The notes under the pieces: model-generated | What the model saw: only the letters and a program-made list of their open reading frames with translations | The model's database searches: none | Told to the model about the DNA's origin: nothing | Position numbers and translations under genes: made by a program | In this document: positions 8,491 through 17,597 of the stretch, one piece after another | Layout: every line of letters begins with the position of its first letter | Numbering within the stretch: position 1 is the first letter of the stretch | Source: Geosporobacter ferrireducens | GTDB taxonomy: Bacteria > Bacillota > Clostridia > Peptostreptococcales > Thermotaleaceae | Assembly: GCF_001750685.1 (NCBI RefSeq) | Contig: NZ_CP017269.1 | Coordinates: 558,001-622,000 of the forward strand | Reading direction: 5' to 3' | Length of the DNA: 64,000 nucleotides

Positions 8491-9345
8491 TTAAGAGACT
8501 TTTCTCTGTATCTCCTTAGATTCCTCTAATAATTTGAATCCATATTCTAATAATTGCTTAGATACAACCCATCTTCCTTCTTTTGAACTATTTAATACAA
8601 CTGCAATTAAATCTATATCGTTTTTGCTGGCAGAAGAAATCAAACATTGTCCTGCTGCAGATGTATATCCTGTTTTTACCCCTGTTGCAAAAGGATAATA
8701 ATGCGCATCATTTTTATTTAAAAGTAAGTTTCTATTTTTCCAATCACCGTTCTCAGGTTTTTGAACAAGTTCTTTAAAGGATCTGTTCTTCATTGCCTCT
8801 CTCGTAATAATACCCAGATCATAAGCAGTAGAATAGTGTTCGCTGTCATGATATCCATGAGGGTTCGTAAAGTGTGAATCCATCGCACCTAACTCCTTGG
8901 CCCGCTGATTCATTGTCTCCTGGAATTTACCGAGCGACGCTTCTATATCTAAATTTGGCTCGTTATTAATCTTCCTGGCTGTGTACACTGCAAGTGTATT
9001 TGCTGAATCGTTTCCCGATACCAACATAAGGCTTTCCATTAAATCATTCACAGAGATTTTTTGCCCTATCACTAATCCTGCCTTGCTGCTGTCCTCAGCA
9101 ATTAGATTGATCTCTTCGCCTACTGTTATCACTTCATCCAGATCCCCATTTTCTATGACAAGCAAAGCCGTCATGACTTTCGTTGTACTTGCAGGATAAA
9201 GACGCTTGTGTTCATTTTGACGATATAAAATCTCACCAGAATTCTGATCCAACAGAATTACACTCTCAGCATCTAAAGCAGCAAGCATCACCTGTGCCGT
9301 TATTGGTAAAGAAAATATTATTATAACTAAAATAAATTCTTTCAT
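8491..9345 (-). CDS. Serine-type D-Ala-D-Ala carboxypeptidase (PBP5/DacF family), short form
   Basis: 284 residues from ATG 9345, which has GAAGGAGGAG five bases upstream; the longer frame to 9420 lacks one. A signal peptide (MKEFILVIIIFSLPITAQVMLAA) leads to the mature enzyme. All three penicillin-binding motifs are visible: S53-TTK56, SGN at 110-112 and KTG at 224-226. It trims the last D-Ala from peptidoglycan stem peptides. It ends soon after the catalytic domain and lacks the C-terminal beta domain and amphipathic anchor of most relatives, so it may be free in the wall space. Its promoter element is shared with ddl. Confidence 0.9.
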   Translation of the reverse strand: MKEFILVIIIFSLPITAQVMLAALDAESVILLDQNSGEILYRQNEHKRLYPASTTKVMTALLVIENGDLDEVITVGEEINLIAEDSSKAGLVIGQKISVNDLMESLMLVSGNDSANTLAVYTARKINNEPNLDIEASLGKFQETMNQRAKELGAMDSHFTNPHGYHDSEHYSTAYDLGIITREAMKNRSFKELVQKPENGDWKNRNLLLNKNDAHYYPFATGVKTGYTSAAGQCLISSASKNDIDLIAVVLNSSKEGRWVVSKQLLEYGFKLLEESKEIQRKVS

Positions 9346-9389
9346 AAAATCTCCTCCTTCAGTTATCCCAACCGCTTGTCCTTTTTTTA

Positions 9390-9453
9390 GTTTACAGCAA
9401 TGGCCGTTTGCAAACCTCATGAGAGACTTAAAGATTTTATTAAGATTTTATTA
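9390..9453 (-). promoter_or_regulatory. Tandem-repeat activator site and promoter of the carboxypeptidase gene
   Basis: AAGATTTTATT occurs twice without a gap at 9431-9441 and 9442-9452 (plus strand). On the minus strand the repeats are followed, at the same distance as in the ddl promoter (13883-13947), by GTAAACTA with -10 TAAACT at 9390-9395 and no good -35. This layout is typical for OmpR/PhoB-family activators. The VanR-like regulator encoded at 10574-11281 is the likely binder. Confidence 0.7.
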
Positions 9454-9492
9454 ATGTGGTAAAACTATTTTTGCTATTAACAAAAAAGAAGA

Positions 9493-10590
9493 CTACAAAA
9501 TAGTCTTCTCCTGCTTATGCTTTAATTTTAATTCAAAAACTGTCCGGTTCTGGTCGCTATAGGCTGCTATTTCTCCGTCGTGAAGTTCTACAATGCTTTT
9601 CACGATGGCCAGCCCCAGCCCTGTTCCTCCCATTTCTTCCGATCGTGATTTTTCCACCCGGTAAAACCGTTCAAATAGATAGGGTAAATCTTTAGAGGGA
9701 ATTGGCTCTCCGTAATTTATTACCCGGATGAAAATATCTGTATCCTCTGTTAATTCTATATCCAGATATTTGCCTTCTTTTCCGTAGCGAATTGCATTCA
9801 TGATCAGGTTTTCAAAAACTCTTACAATTAAATTTGCGTCTACTTCAGTAAAAATTTCTTTCTTTGCGGGAGATAAACGGCAGATCATATCCGCCTCTTG
9901 CAGTAAAGGTACAAACTCCTCTACCAGTTGCTCCATAAGTTCAACGATATTTAATCTTTTCAGACTTACATTCATTCCCCCGTAACTGACTCTTGTATAT
10001 TCAAAAAGCTCATCTATCAGATTCTTTAACCTCAATGATTTGCTGTAAGCAATATCGGCGTAGTACCGGAGAGCGACTTCATCATGATAACGGTCATGAA
10101 CAATCAAATCCAGGTATCCTAAAATTGAGGTTAATGGTGTACGCAAATCATGAGATACACTGGTAATCAGTTCAGTTTTTGTTTTTTCTGCGTTTCTCTC
10201 CTCTTCTATCGATTCCTTTAATTGTTTTGTCATATAATTAATATTTTGCGCCAATACCCCCAGCTCATCTGTAGTTTTTATGGGAATGCGAATATCCAAT
10301 TTTCCCTTTGAAATTTGTTCGAGACTATCAGATATTTCCTCCAAATAGCGTATGCTTCTTTGGGTTAAAATAAAAAAATACACTAAAAAGAGTACAATCC
10401 CTGCCAATAATCCCAGGGGCACCACACCTATCCACCTATACAAAAAACGAAAAAATACTCTAAAGATCAATACATTGCCTGTTAAATACAATGCAAATAG
10501 CATTAGAAGCAAAACACTTACTACTGCCGCCCCAATGCTAATAACAAACAACAATATTATTTTCCAACGGATACTAGACCGTGCTTTCAA
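9493..10590 (-). CDS. Sensor histidine kinase, VanS-like
   Basis: 365 residues from TTG 10590, with TAGGA seven bases before. Two membrane segments (about 11-37 and 54-75) have only a short loop between them, so there is little outside domain. A HAMP-type region (about 76-130) leads to the phosphoacceptor His147 in SVSHDLRTPLTSILGYLDL. N- and G-boxes follow (NLIMNAIRYG, then GGTGLGLAIVKSIVELHDG). The gene overlaps the response regulator by 17 bp. With ddl and murF upstream it probably senses wall-synthesis state at the membrane. True vancomycin sensing is not shown. Confidence 0.88.
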   Translation of the reverse strand: MKARSSIRWKIILLFVISIGAAVVSVLLLMLFALYLTGNVLIFRVFFRFLYRWIGVVPLGLLAGIVLFLVYFFILTQRSIRYLEEISDSLEQISKGKLDIRIPIKTTDELGVLAQNINYMTKQLKESIEEERNAEKTKTELITSVSHDLRTPLTSILGYLDLIVHDRYHDEVALRYYADIAYSKSLRLKNLIDELFEYTRVSYGGMNVSLKRLNIVELMEQLVEEFVPLLQEADMICRLSPAKKEIFTEVDANLIVRVFENLIMNAIRYGKEGKYLDIELTEDTDIFIRVINYGEPIPSKDLPYLFERFYRVEKSRSEEMGGTGLGLAIVKSIVELHDGEIAAYSDQNRTVFELKLKHKQEKTIL

Positions 10591-11281
10591 ATTTATATCC
10601 TACCCCCCAAACGGTTTTAATAAAAAAGGGCTTCTTAGAATCTACTTCCATTTTTTCGCGTATTTTTCGGATGTGCACCCGTACGGTATTATCAGATTCT
10701 AAATAATCCTCTTTCCATACTTTTTCAAATATTTCATCCACCGTAAAAACTTTCCCTGGATTGCTTGCCAGTAAAAGCAGTATATCAAATTCTATCGGAG
10801 TTAGATTTATTTCCTGGTTAAATAGAATTACTTTATGGGTGCTTTTATTAATTGTCAGCCCATTACTGCTAATCTCATCCTCTTTAGCCGGATTCGCGGA
10901 CTGCGGATTTAATTGTATATATCTTCGAAGCTGTGACTTTACCCTTGCGATCAACTCTAGTGGGTTAAATGGCTTGGTCATATAATCATCAGCCCCAGTG
11001 GCAAGTCCCATAATTTTATCTATGTCCTCTGACTTTGCACTCAACATCAGAATTGGAATATTATTTTCTTGACGTATTCTTCTGCATACTTCTAATCCGT
11101 CAATTCCTGGCATCATAATATCAAGAATCACTAGCTGAATAGATTCTCTATCCAAAACATCCAATGCAGCTATTCCTGTATTCGCTTTTATTACATGGTA
11201 TCCTTCATTTACCAGATAGATTTCAATTAATTCCGCAATCTCTTTTTCATCCTCTACAATCAAAATGCTCTGTTTATCCAT
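10574..11281 (-). CDS. Response regulator, OmpR family, VanR-like
   Basis: About 235 residues from ATG 11281 (an ATG at 11293 is too close to AAAGGA). The receiver domain has the acidic pair in VEDE, phospho-acceptor Asp54 in VILDIMMPG, Thr/Ser in MLSAKS and Lys in MTKPFNPLELIARV. The winged-helix DNA-binding domain (about 135-235) ends with RVHIRKIREKM and TVWGVGYKFE. The PFNPLELIARVKSQLRRY stretch is very close to VanR. It is the third gene of the ddl-murF-regulator-kinase operon and likely binds the 11-bp repeats upstream of ddl and the carboxypeptidase gene. Confidence 0.92.
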   Translation of the reverse strand: MDKQSILIVEDEKEIAELIEIYLVNEGYHVIKANTGIAALDVLDRESIQLVILDIMMPGIDGLEVCRRIRQENNIPILMLSAKSEDIDKIMGLATGADDYMTKPFNPLELIARVKSQLRRYIQLNPQSANPAKEDEISSNGLTINKSTHKVILFNQEINLTPIEFDILLLLASNPGKVFTVDEIFEKVWKEDYLESDNTVRVHIRKIREKMEVDSKKPFFIKTVWGVGYKFESTV

Positions 11282-11302
11282 ATCCCAATACATTCCTTTT
11301 TA

Positions 11303-12715
11303 TTAAGCGTATTTTTTTGTTTCTTTAGTATTCTCTCCTTCTTTTCGTAAAGCATCCACTACTTCTTCTAATTCGAATCCACGGGAAGCCTTTACTAAAA
11401 TTATCGACCCTTTTTGTAATACTTTTACGATTTGTACAATTAAATGTTTCTTATTTTTACAAGAAACCACTTTATTCTGAGGAAATCTTGGAGCTGCCAT
11501 TTTTGCAATATAGCTGGCAAGAGGACCTATTGTAAACAGGTAGTCAATCTGATTTGGATCAATTTGCGCTCCAATCTCTTTATGAAATGCCACTTCCTCC
11601 TCTCCTATTCCTTCCATATCTCCCAGAACAGCTATTTTTTGCTGATAGTCTTTTAATCCATAAAGAGTCTCTAGGGCTGCACGGAGACTTGTTGGGTTTG
11701 ATTTGTAGGAATCATTTAAAATTGTATACTTCGGAGTATGGATAAGTTCATTTCGCATTCCTGTTGCATCTACTTCTAATAATCCTTCCTTTATCAAGTC
11801 AAAGGATACATTGAAATAGCGTGCAACCGCTATCGCTGCCACTGCATTATACATCTGATGCTTTCCAAGCATGGGTAATAAAAATGTATGATGATCCATA
11901 CCATTTAATTTAAAAGAAATCCCATCTTCTCTAATCTCCGTTATCGCAGGGCGGTAATTATTCGATGAATCCTGTCCAAAAGTTGTAATCTTCTGATCTA
12001 AATTCATGTCTTCTATTTTACCTTTTAGTATACCATCATCTCCAAAATATACAAATAGGCCATGCTCTTTTAATCCCCTCAAAATCTCCAGTTTTGCCTG
12101 ATAAATGTTTTCCTTTGTTTTTAGTGTAGTCAGATGTGCCTCTCCAATATTGGTGATAATTGCAGCATCTGGCAACGCGATAGAAGTTAATAGCTCAATC
12201 TCTCCCAGTTCTGACATGCCCATTTCAATAACAGCCATCTCTGTACCTTCAGCAATCTCCAAAATCGTTAATGGTACGCCGAGATGATTGTTTAGGTTTC
12301 CAAAGGTTTTATGGGTTTTATATTTTGTTTTTAAAAGGCCGGCCAGAATATCTTTTGTAGATGTCTTCCCATTGCTTCCTGTAATTCCGATTACCTTCAT
12401 AGGCAACTGCATACGGTATTCCTTTGCCAGTTTTTGAATGGCAGTCAAAGTATCTTCCACAAAGATAATCGGAAAGTCCATCTCCGGAAGGGGTGTATCC
12501 TTGTTCCACAAAGCGGCTGCAGCACCATCCCGGACAGCTTTTTCAATAAACTTATGCCCATCAAAATGCACTCCTTTTATCGGAATGAATAATTGATTTG
12601 CTGTAATTGTTCTTGAGTCTGTCGAAACCCCTTTTATAAGGATTTCTTCATATTCTTTCTTTAAACCAAAACCTCCGGCCATTTTTTCTACTTCTCTTAA
12701 TGTACGTTGAATCAT
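11303..12715 (-). CDS. murF: UDP-N-acetylmuramoyl-tripeptide--D-alanyl-D-alanine ligase
   Basis: About 470 residues. MurF adds the D-Ala-D-Ala dipeptide made by Ddl to the UDP-MurNAc-tripeptide in the cytoplasm. GITGSNGKTSTKD near residue 107 is the ATP loop, and MSELGEIELLTSIALPDAAIITNIGEAHL (here GEAHL) is the Mur ligase core. LNDSYKSNPTSLRAAL near 330 is the MurF hallmark block. The start is ATG 12715, which overlaps the ddl stop as ATGA. A GTG at 12724 is part of the GAGGTGG ribosome site. Overlap with ddl implies coupled translation. Confidence 0.95.
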   Translation of the reverse strand: MIQRTLREVEKMAGGFGLKKEYEEILIKGVSTDSRTITANQLFIPIKGVHFDGHKFIEKAVRDGAAAALWNKDTPLPEMDFPIIFVEDTLTAIQKLAKEYRMQLPMKVIGITGSNGKTSTKDILAGLLKTKYKTHKTFGNLNNHLGVPLTILEIAEGTEMAVIEMGMSELGEIELLTSIALPDAAIITNIGEAHLTTLKTKENIYQAKLEILRGLKEHGLFVYFGDDGILKGKIEDMNLDQKITTFGQDSSNNYRPAITEIREDGISFKLNGMDHHTFLLPMLGKHQMYNAVAAIAVARYFNVSFDLIKEGLLEVDATGMRNELIHTPKYTILNDSYKSNPTSLRAALETLYGLKDYQQKIAVLGDMEGIGEEEVAFHKEIGAQIDPNQIDYLFTIGPLASYIAKMAAPRFPQNKVVSCKNKKHLIVQIVKVLQKGSIILVKASRGFELEEVVDALRKEGENTKETKKYA

Positions 12716-13794
12716 TTTTCCCACCTCGCGTTTAATATAGATTGCTGCTGCTCATACCGCTCAAATCCTAACTCAATTAATTTTTCAATGAGCTGTTTTT
12801 TTGTCATACCACTGGTTTTCTCACATAGAGCGGGAAACATGCTCAGCTTTGTTAATCCAGGCATTGTATTTACTTCATTAACAAAAAATCTATTTTTGTC
12901 TGTTACAAAATAATCTACACGTACAAGACCAGAGCAATTTAATAATTTAAAAATTGCGTTGGAAGTTTCTCGCATTTTTTGACTGATATCAGCTGGCAGT
13001 CTTGCCGGTATTACAGAAACCAGTTTACCATCCAAATACTTCGCATTGTAGTCCATAAAAGGCCTTTCCTGAATGAACTCTCCCACAACAGAAGCTATGG
13101 GGTCATCGTTTCCGACTACTGCTATTTGCATTTCCCTGCCAATAACCTCTTCTTCAATAACCAGTTTTCGATCGTATAAAAATGCTTCCTTCACTGCCTC
13201 TTCCAATTCCTCTCGATTTACACAGCGGTTAATTCCCACACTTGAGCCTAATCTTGCAGGTTTGACAAAGCAAGGATAACCAATAATTTTTTCAATCTCC
13301 TTGTAGGTATCCTGCTCATTATTCATCCACTGATTCAATGAAAAAGGAATATACTTTACCTGGGGAATATCTGCATTAGCAAATAAATCCTTCATCACAA
13401 CTTTATCAATACCAGCTGCTGACGCCAGTACGCCATTGCCAACATAGGGAATTCTTAATAGTTCTAAGAATCCTTGAATCGTCCCATCCTCTCCGTTGGT
13501 CCCATGTAAAGCAGGAAATACAATACTTCTCTCTTCCTGCCGGAAATCTTTCATGAAAAATGATCCGATAGATTTAGCTGCTGAATCCGTACAGCTTCTC
13601 TGAAGCGTTTTTACATCTAGGATCTCTTCTTTAATTTTTTCTAGTGGAAACCATGCTCCCTTCATTGTGATATATACCGGGTATACATTGTATTTCTCTT
13701 TATCTAATGCATTCAATATAAAAGAAGCTGTTTTTAGAGAAATTTCGTGTTCTACCGACCTGCCGCCGTATATTACATAGACATTTGTCTTCAT
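12712..13794 (-). CDS. ddl: D-alanine--D-alanine ligase
   Basis: 360 residues from ATG 13794, preceded by AAGGAGGAGGGAGAAC. ATP-grasp enzyme joining two D-alanines. Visible blocks are YGGRSVEHEISLKTA, HGTNGEDGTIQGFLE, ARLGSSVGI and NEVNTMPGLT (Mg-binding Asn/Glu). The omega-loop reads MDYNAKYLDG: the A-K-Y triad is that of D-Ala-D-Ala ligases, not the E-K-Y of D-Ser ligases or the altered loop of D-Lac ligases. So it should not confer vancomycin resistance despite the VanRS-like pair downstream. It is first in the operon and has the tandem-repeat promoter. Confidence 0.93.
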   Translation of the reverse strand: MKTNVYVIYGGRSVEHEISLKTASFILNALDKEKYNVYPVYITMKGAWFPLEKIKEEILDVKTLQRSCTDSAAKSIGSFFMKDFRQEERSIVFPALHGTNGEDGTIQGFLELLRIPYVGNGVLASAAGIDKVVMKDLFANADIPQVKYIPFSLNQWMNNEQDTYKEIEKIIGYPCFVKPARLGSSVGINRCVNREELEEAVKEAFLYDRKLVIEEEVIGREMQIAVVGNDDPIASVVGEFIQERPFMDYNAKYLDGKLVSVIPARLPADISQKMRETSNAIFKLLNCSGLVRVDYFVTDKNRFFVNEVNTMPGLTKLSMFPALCEKTSGMTKKQLIEKLIELGFERYEQQQSILNARWEK

Positions 13795-13882
13795 GTTCTC
13801 CCTCCTCCTTATGGGCATTTTTTCACTAAAGTTTAATATATCTACTATACTTCCACTACCGTCTTAAAGCTGTAATATGCCT

Positions 13883-13947
13883 AGTTTACGATATAATCTT
13901 CAAAAAGAACTCATTAAAGTCTTGAAGAATTTATTAAGATTTTATTA
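13883..13947 (-). promoter_or_regulatory. Tandem-repeat activator site and promoter of the ddl operon
   Basis: AAGAATTTATT and AAGATTTTATT lie in tandem at 13925-13946 (plus strand). Read on minus, about 38 bp match the carboxypeptidase promoter (9390-9453), and GTAAACTA follows at exactly the same distance (60 nt from the first repeat base). The -10 is TAAACT at 13883-13888. Confidence 0.72.
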
Positions 13948-14096
13948 AGAAGGACAAAGGTTCTTTTCCTTCTATGAACTTATAGATATATGACTGAGAA
14001 GTTTAATTGATGGCCATTTATTTTATGGAACTTATACAATAAATCATCCGTCTAAATGATAAAAGGTCAATAGAGAACATTGAAAGGATGAGGATT

Positions 14097-14543
14097 ATGA
14101 AGAAAATTAGTCAATATGCTTTAATATTAACTTTAAGTGCATCACTATTAGCTGGATGCGCAAATACTGAAGCAGCACCAAAGGATCAGCCGGAAGATAT
14201 CTCCGGTATCCACCTAAATATCGATGAAGCCATGAAAGAAAAAGAAATCAATTTTGAAAATGTAAAATCAGTCGAAATGTTTGATTTAGACGATAAGCAA
14301 ATCGATATACATTATGATGAGAAAGATATAAAAGATATTGCCACAGCTTACAATAAGAGTGAAATTACCTATGATCCTTATGTTATGATGATCAGCGGAA
14401 AACAAATGCGCATTACACTCAAGGACGATACGACCATCAATATTCACAGTTATGGCAGCACTACCCATGTGGTAGCATCCGGTGAAAACATCTCCTATCA
14501 CTTGGTTAGTCCGGAAATTGCTGAAATTCTTCTAGGTGAATAA
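14097..14543 (+). CDS. Small secreted lipoprotein of unknown function
   Basis: 148 residues from ATG 14097, chosen because GAAAGGATGAGG sits at proper spacing; ATG 14088 overlaps that site. The signal peptide ends in a clear lipobox, LLAGC, so the protein is anchored outside the membrane by a lipid on that Cys. The rest is acidic and polar with a beta-rich second half. I do not recognise a domain. It is divergent from ddl and shares the intergenic region with its operator, so common control is possible. Confidence 0.8.
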   Translation: MKKISQYALILTLSASLLAGCANTEAAPKDQPEDISGIHLNIDEAMKEKEINFENVKSVEMFDLDDKQIDIHYDEKDIKDIATAYNKSEITYDPYVMMISGKQMRITLKDDTTINIHSYGSTTHVVASGENISYHLVSPEIAEILLGE

Positions 14544-14551
14544 CAACATAA

Positions 14552-14604
14552 GATGCATATAAAAAATAGATCCTGATTTTAGGATCTATTTTTTATATGC
14601 ATCT
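14552..14604. terminator. Bidirectional terminator
   Basis: A stem of about 23 bp (GATGCATAT... with its complement) around a GATTTT loop, with A/T runs in both arms. It lies between two converging genes and can stop both. Confidence 0.85.
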
Positions 14605-14623
14605 ATTTTGCTTATGACAGGGA

Positions 14624-15262
14624 TTAAACCAAGCTGATGATCTGATCAATGACTTCTTTTCCTAGAATAATATTGTGCCCGGAAACACAGGTGTCGAAAT
14701 CCATGTTCCTATATCTATAGAGCGTATCCAAATAAGTTTGCCTATCCGTATAGATGCTGGGTACAATTTCTTCTATGGTATCTCCAATATTATCACCTGC
14801 ATTCAGCACTTTCTCTTTCTCATCCAGTACACTAATAGAATCGATTGTGTGTCCTGGTGTATAGATTAGTCTAATTTTATCTTCTTGAAAATACAGCTCT
14901 CCATCAAAAACCAAGTTTGGAAGGCATATTTCCAATTCTCCACGGGCATAGCGTTTATTCTTATGGATCATATTCTCCCATTCGGATTCAATCATTTCTC
15001 TAGAATGTTTATGGGAAATTATAATGCAATCTTCTAAAGCACTATTTCCCCATATATGATCCCAGTGATAATGGGTATTAATTACAATAATAGGCTTATT
15101 GTCATTTTTTATGTATTCCTTGACAGGGGCAATACTAATTGGTCCTAGTCCCGTATCAATAATATAATTGTACTTTTCCCCCTGAATCAAATAAAGGTTT
15201 AAATCCCACTCGGAAGAATAGGTAAATAATACGCCTCTGTTTTTAACTTTCTGAATTCTCAT
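14624..15262 (-). CDS. Metallo-beta-lactamase-fold hydrolase
   Basis: 212 residues. The metal ligands appear as THYHWDHIWG (HxHxDH) near residue 63, a further His in YTPGHTIDS near 136, an Asp in NAGDNIGD near 155 and a His in VSGHN near 196. Family members hydrolyse thioesters, lactones or similar bonds; the substrate here is unknown. There is no signal peptide, so it is cytoplasmic. The start follows GGGGGATACCATC. It is followed downstream only by the terminator shared with the lipoprotein gene. Confidence 0.85.
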   Translation of the reverse strand: MRIQKVKNRGVLFTYSSEWDLNLYLIQGEKYNYIIDTGLGPISIAPVKEYIKNDNKPIIVINTHYHWDHIWGNSALEDCIIISHKHSREMIESEWENMIHKNKRYARGELEICLPNLVFDGELYFQEDKIRLIYTPGHTIDSISVLDEKEKVLNAGDNIGDTIEEIVPSIYTDRQTYLDTLYRYRNMDFDTCVSGHNIILGKEVIDQIISLV

Positions 15263-15294
15263 GATGGTATCCCCCTAGTTTTTATTCCATTGCG

Positions 15295-15828
15295 TTAGTC
15301 AATACATAACCCCATTTGTAAAGAGTCATAAAATTTGCCGTTGACAAAAAAATCTCTTGTTATTATCCCTTCTTCTAAAAATCCAAGCTTCTTATATAAA
15401 GAAATTCCTCGAATATTATCCACTCTAGCCCTCAGATTGATCTTTTTGACGATTCCCGAAACCTTACTCCAATCAATTAAATACTTTATAAGTGCTTCAC
15501 CGATTCCGTTCCCCCAATATTCTTTCAGTACACTTACGCCGAATTCCCCAGTATGGGCCGTTCTGGATCTAAATCCACCGGTAAAGCTTAAATTTCCAAT
15601 GACCTTTCCCTTTATTTCAGCAATGATAAACAAAACATTATCCTTCCCTAGGGTACTTTCAATAAAGACTTTCTCTTCTTCAATCGTTTTCTCAAATTCC
15701 CCAACTCCGAAGGTTAAAAAATCTGACTCTCCAGCAATTGTATGGACAAATTCCAGCATCGCTTTTGCATCTGATGGGACAGCTTTTCGAATCACAATCT
15801 TTTCCCCATTGGCAATGATCTCTTTCAT
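15295..15828 (-). CDS. GNAT family N-acetyltransferase
   Basis: 177 residues. GNAT blocks are visible: ITAE-type beta strands around VIGNLSFTGG, then GVSVLKEYWGNGIGEALIKYL (the acetyl-CoA loop, here EYWGNGIGEAL) and ARVDNIRGISLYKKLGFLEEG at the C-terminus. The RimJ/RimL or bacitracin/phosphinothricin-type subgroup is plausible. The acceptor molecule cannot be told from sequence. The gene lies 32 bp upstream of the hydrolase gene on the same strand and may share its transcript. Confidence 0.85.
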   Translation of the reverse strand: MKEIIANGEKIVIRKAVPSDAKAMLEFVHTIAGESDFLTFGVGEFEKTIEEEKVFIESTLGKDNVLFIIAEIKGKVIGNLSFTGGFRSRTAHTGEFGVSVLKEYWGNGIGEALIKYLIDWSKVSGIVKKINLRARVDNIRGISLYKKLGFLEEGIITRDFFVNGKFYDSLQMGLCID

Positions 15829-15965
15829 AAATATAATCCCCCTATCAAATTTCTCAATACATGTTCATTACTATTCTATTCTTTTTTGATTAATCCTTTT
15901 CATTACTCTGTTTTTCTAGTATATCTCTTTAATTGTTGTTTTTTTATACTAATTCACTAAAAGTA

Positions 15966-16007
15966 AAAGCATCCCTTCAAATTTATAAAAATTGAAAGAA
16001 TGCTTTC
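15966..16007 (-). terminator. Terminator after the tagaturonate reductase gene
   Basis: AAAGCAT and ATGCTTT ends enclose an AT-rich inner stem (TTCAAATTT with AAATTGAA). On the minus strand it is followed by TTTTACTTTT. It lies about 65 bp past the stop at 16072. Confidence 0.65.
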
Positions 16008-16071
16008 TGTCTTATCGAATATTAAGAAACTTAAACACTACAACCTCTATTAGGTATCACTTTACATGCTG

Positions 16072-17556
16072 CTACATCCCTTTTAACACAGCTTCCATGC
16101 CCTTTGTGTCGATGCTATCTAAATAGTTTACAACAGTTTCAACGAAACCATCATACTTCGTAAGATCTTCACCAAAGAATCCCTCATTAGAAGCAAAAGC
16201 GCTAACAAATTCAGGACGAGATAGTGCTTTGGAATTTTTAGCAAAAAACTCAAGTACCTCTAGATTATCTATGATCTTATATTCTTTACCCTTTCGATCA
16301 CCAATCAGTGCACCGTTTTCGATCCTTGTGCCCGTATAGAAAGCCATTAGTGCAGCAAATGACAGTACAATACATGATGGCAGCTGTTCAAACTTTTCTA
16401 TATAAGCCTTCATGCTTGGCAAAACTCTTGCTCTCCACTTAGAAACAGAATTTAAGGAAATTGCTAAAAGTTCATGATCGATATAAGGGTTTTTAAATCG
16501 CTCAATAACCGCATTTGCAAAAGAAAGTAATTCTTCCTGTGGTAAAGTAAGAGTCGGAATAATCTCTTCGAATAAAGTTTTTTTCATAAAAGACAGTATG
16601 ATATCATCTTCCATACAATCACGCACAATATCCTTACCAGCAAGATACGCGGCAAGAACCATGGAGGTATGGGCTCCGTTTAAAATACGGACCTTCCGCT
16701 TTTTGTATGGTGTATGATCATCTACAATCATGACAGGTAATCCTGCCTTTTCAAATGGCAATTCGTCGGCCAGTGTCTTAGGCCCCTCTATTACCCAAGA
16801 TGCAAATACCTCTGCTGTATTTATTAATTTATCTTCATAATGGTTCTCTGCATTTAGATTTTCTGCCTCTTCCCTTGGATATCCTGTAACAATCCTGTCA
16901 ACAAGCGTACTACAGAATATATTTTCTGCAGTTACCCATTTTGTAAAATCCTCTCCTAGATTCCATTTTGATGCATATTGGTCAACACAATTTTTTAATG
17001 CTATGCCATTGTTATCAATCAATTCACAAGAGAGTATAACAAATCCTTTTCCTTTTTCCCCACCAAAGACCTTAAACCGTTCATACAGCAGTCTTGTCAA
17101 CTTAGCCGGAAAGCTTGAAGGAGGAGCATCATCCATTTGATCCTTTGGCTCAAATACAATTCCCGCCTCGGTAGTATTGGAAACAATATATCTCAATTCA
17201 GGATTTTTCGCATTATTTAAATAGGCCTCAAAATCTTCATAAGGATTAATTCCTCGACTGATGCAGCTGATAATACGCTTCCGATTAACCTTCTCTCCAT
17301 CTTCAAAGCCACGCAAATATAGTGTATACAAGCCTTCCTGCTCATTCAACACACTGACAAGTCCATTGGCAATGGGTTGAACAACAACAACTTTACTATT
17401 GAAACTTTGTGTTTCATTGAGGATATCAATAAAATAATCAACAAAACCACGTAGAAAATTACCTTCTCCAAATTGCAAAACACGCTCTGGAGCCTCTTTT
17501 AACCTAAAGGAATTATCATTTAAACTTTTTAATGCTTGATAGGATAAACGTTTCAT
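16072..17556 (-). CDS. uxaB: Tagaturonate reductase (altronate oxidoreductase)
   Basis: 494 residues of the mannitol dehydrogenase family. The start region VLQFGEGNFLRGFVDYFID is the UxaB signature rather than that of UxuB or mannitol-1-P dehydrogenase. DRIVTGYPREE near residue 223 and the RILNGAHTSMVL block near 290 carry the family's catalytic Lys/Asn/His region. It reduces D-tagaturonate to D-altronate with NADH. It is the last gene of a TRAP transporter and dehydrogenase operon. The altronate dehydratase that should follow is not in the window. Confidence 0.9.
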   Translation of the reverse strand: MKRLSYQALKSLNDNSFRLKEAPERVLQFGEGNFLRGFVDYFIDILNETQSFNSKVVVVQPIANGLVSVLNEQEGLYTLYLRGFEDGEKVNRKRIISCISRGINPYEDFEAYLNNAKNPELRYIVSNTTEAGIVFEPKDQMDDAPPSSFPAKLTRLLYERFKVFGGEKGKGFVILSCELIDNNGIALKNCVDQYASKWNLGEDFTKWVTAENIFCSTLVDRIVTGYPREEAENLNAENHYEDKLINTAEVFASWVIEGPKTLADELPFEKAGLPVMIVDDHTPYKKRKVRILNGAHTSMVLAAYLAGKDIVRDCMEDDIILSFMKKTLFEEIIPTLTLPQEELLSFANAVIERFKNPYIDHELLAISLNSVSKWRARVLPSMKAYIEKFEQLPSCIVLSFAALMAFYTGTRIENGALIGDRKGKEYKIIDNLEVLEFFAKNSKALSRPEFVSAFASNEGFFGEDLTKYDGFVETVVNYLDSIDTKGMEAVLKGM

Positions 17557-17597
17557 TTATAATAATCCTCCAATTTAATAATTCTTCCCTTATTCTT

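Noticed and set aside
8491-13794. Vancomycin resistance cluster (vanRS with ligase)
   Set aside because: The ligase omega-loop has the A-K-Y of D-Ala-D-Ala ligases and there is no vanH, vanX, vanXY or vanT. The set is better read as native wall synthesis.
15335-15889. 184-codon plus-strand frame opposite the GNAT gene
   Set aside because: It is antisense to intact acetyltransferase motifs and has no ribosome site.
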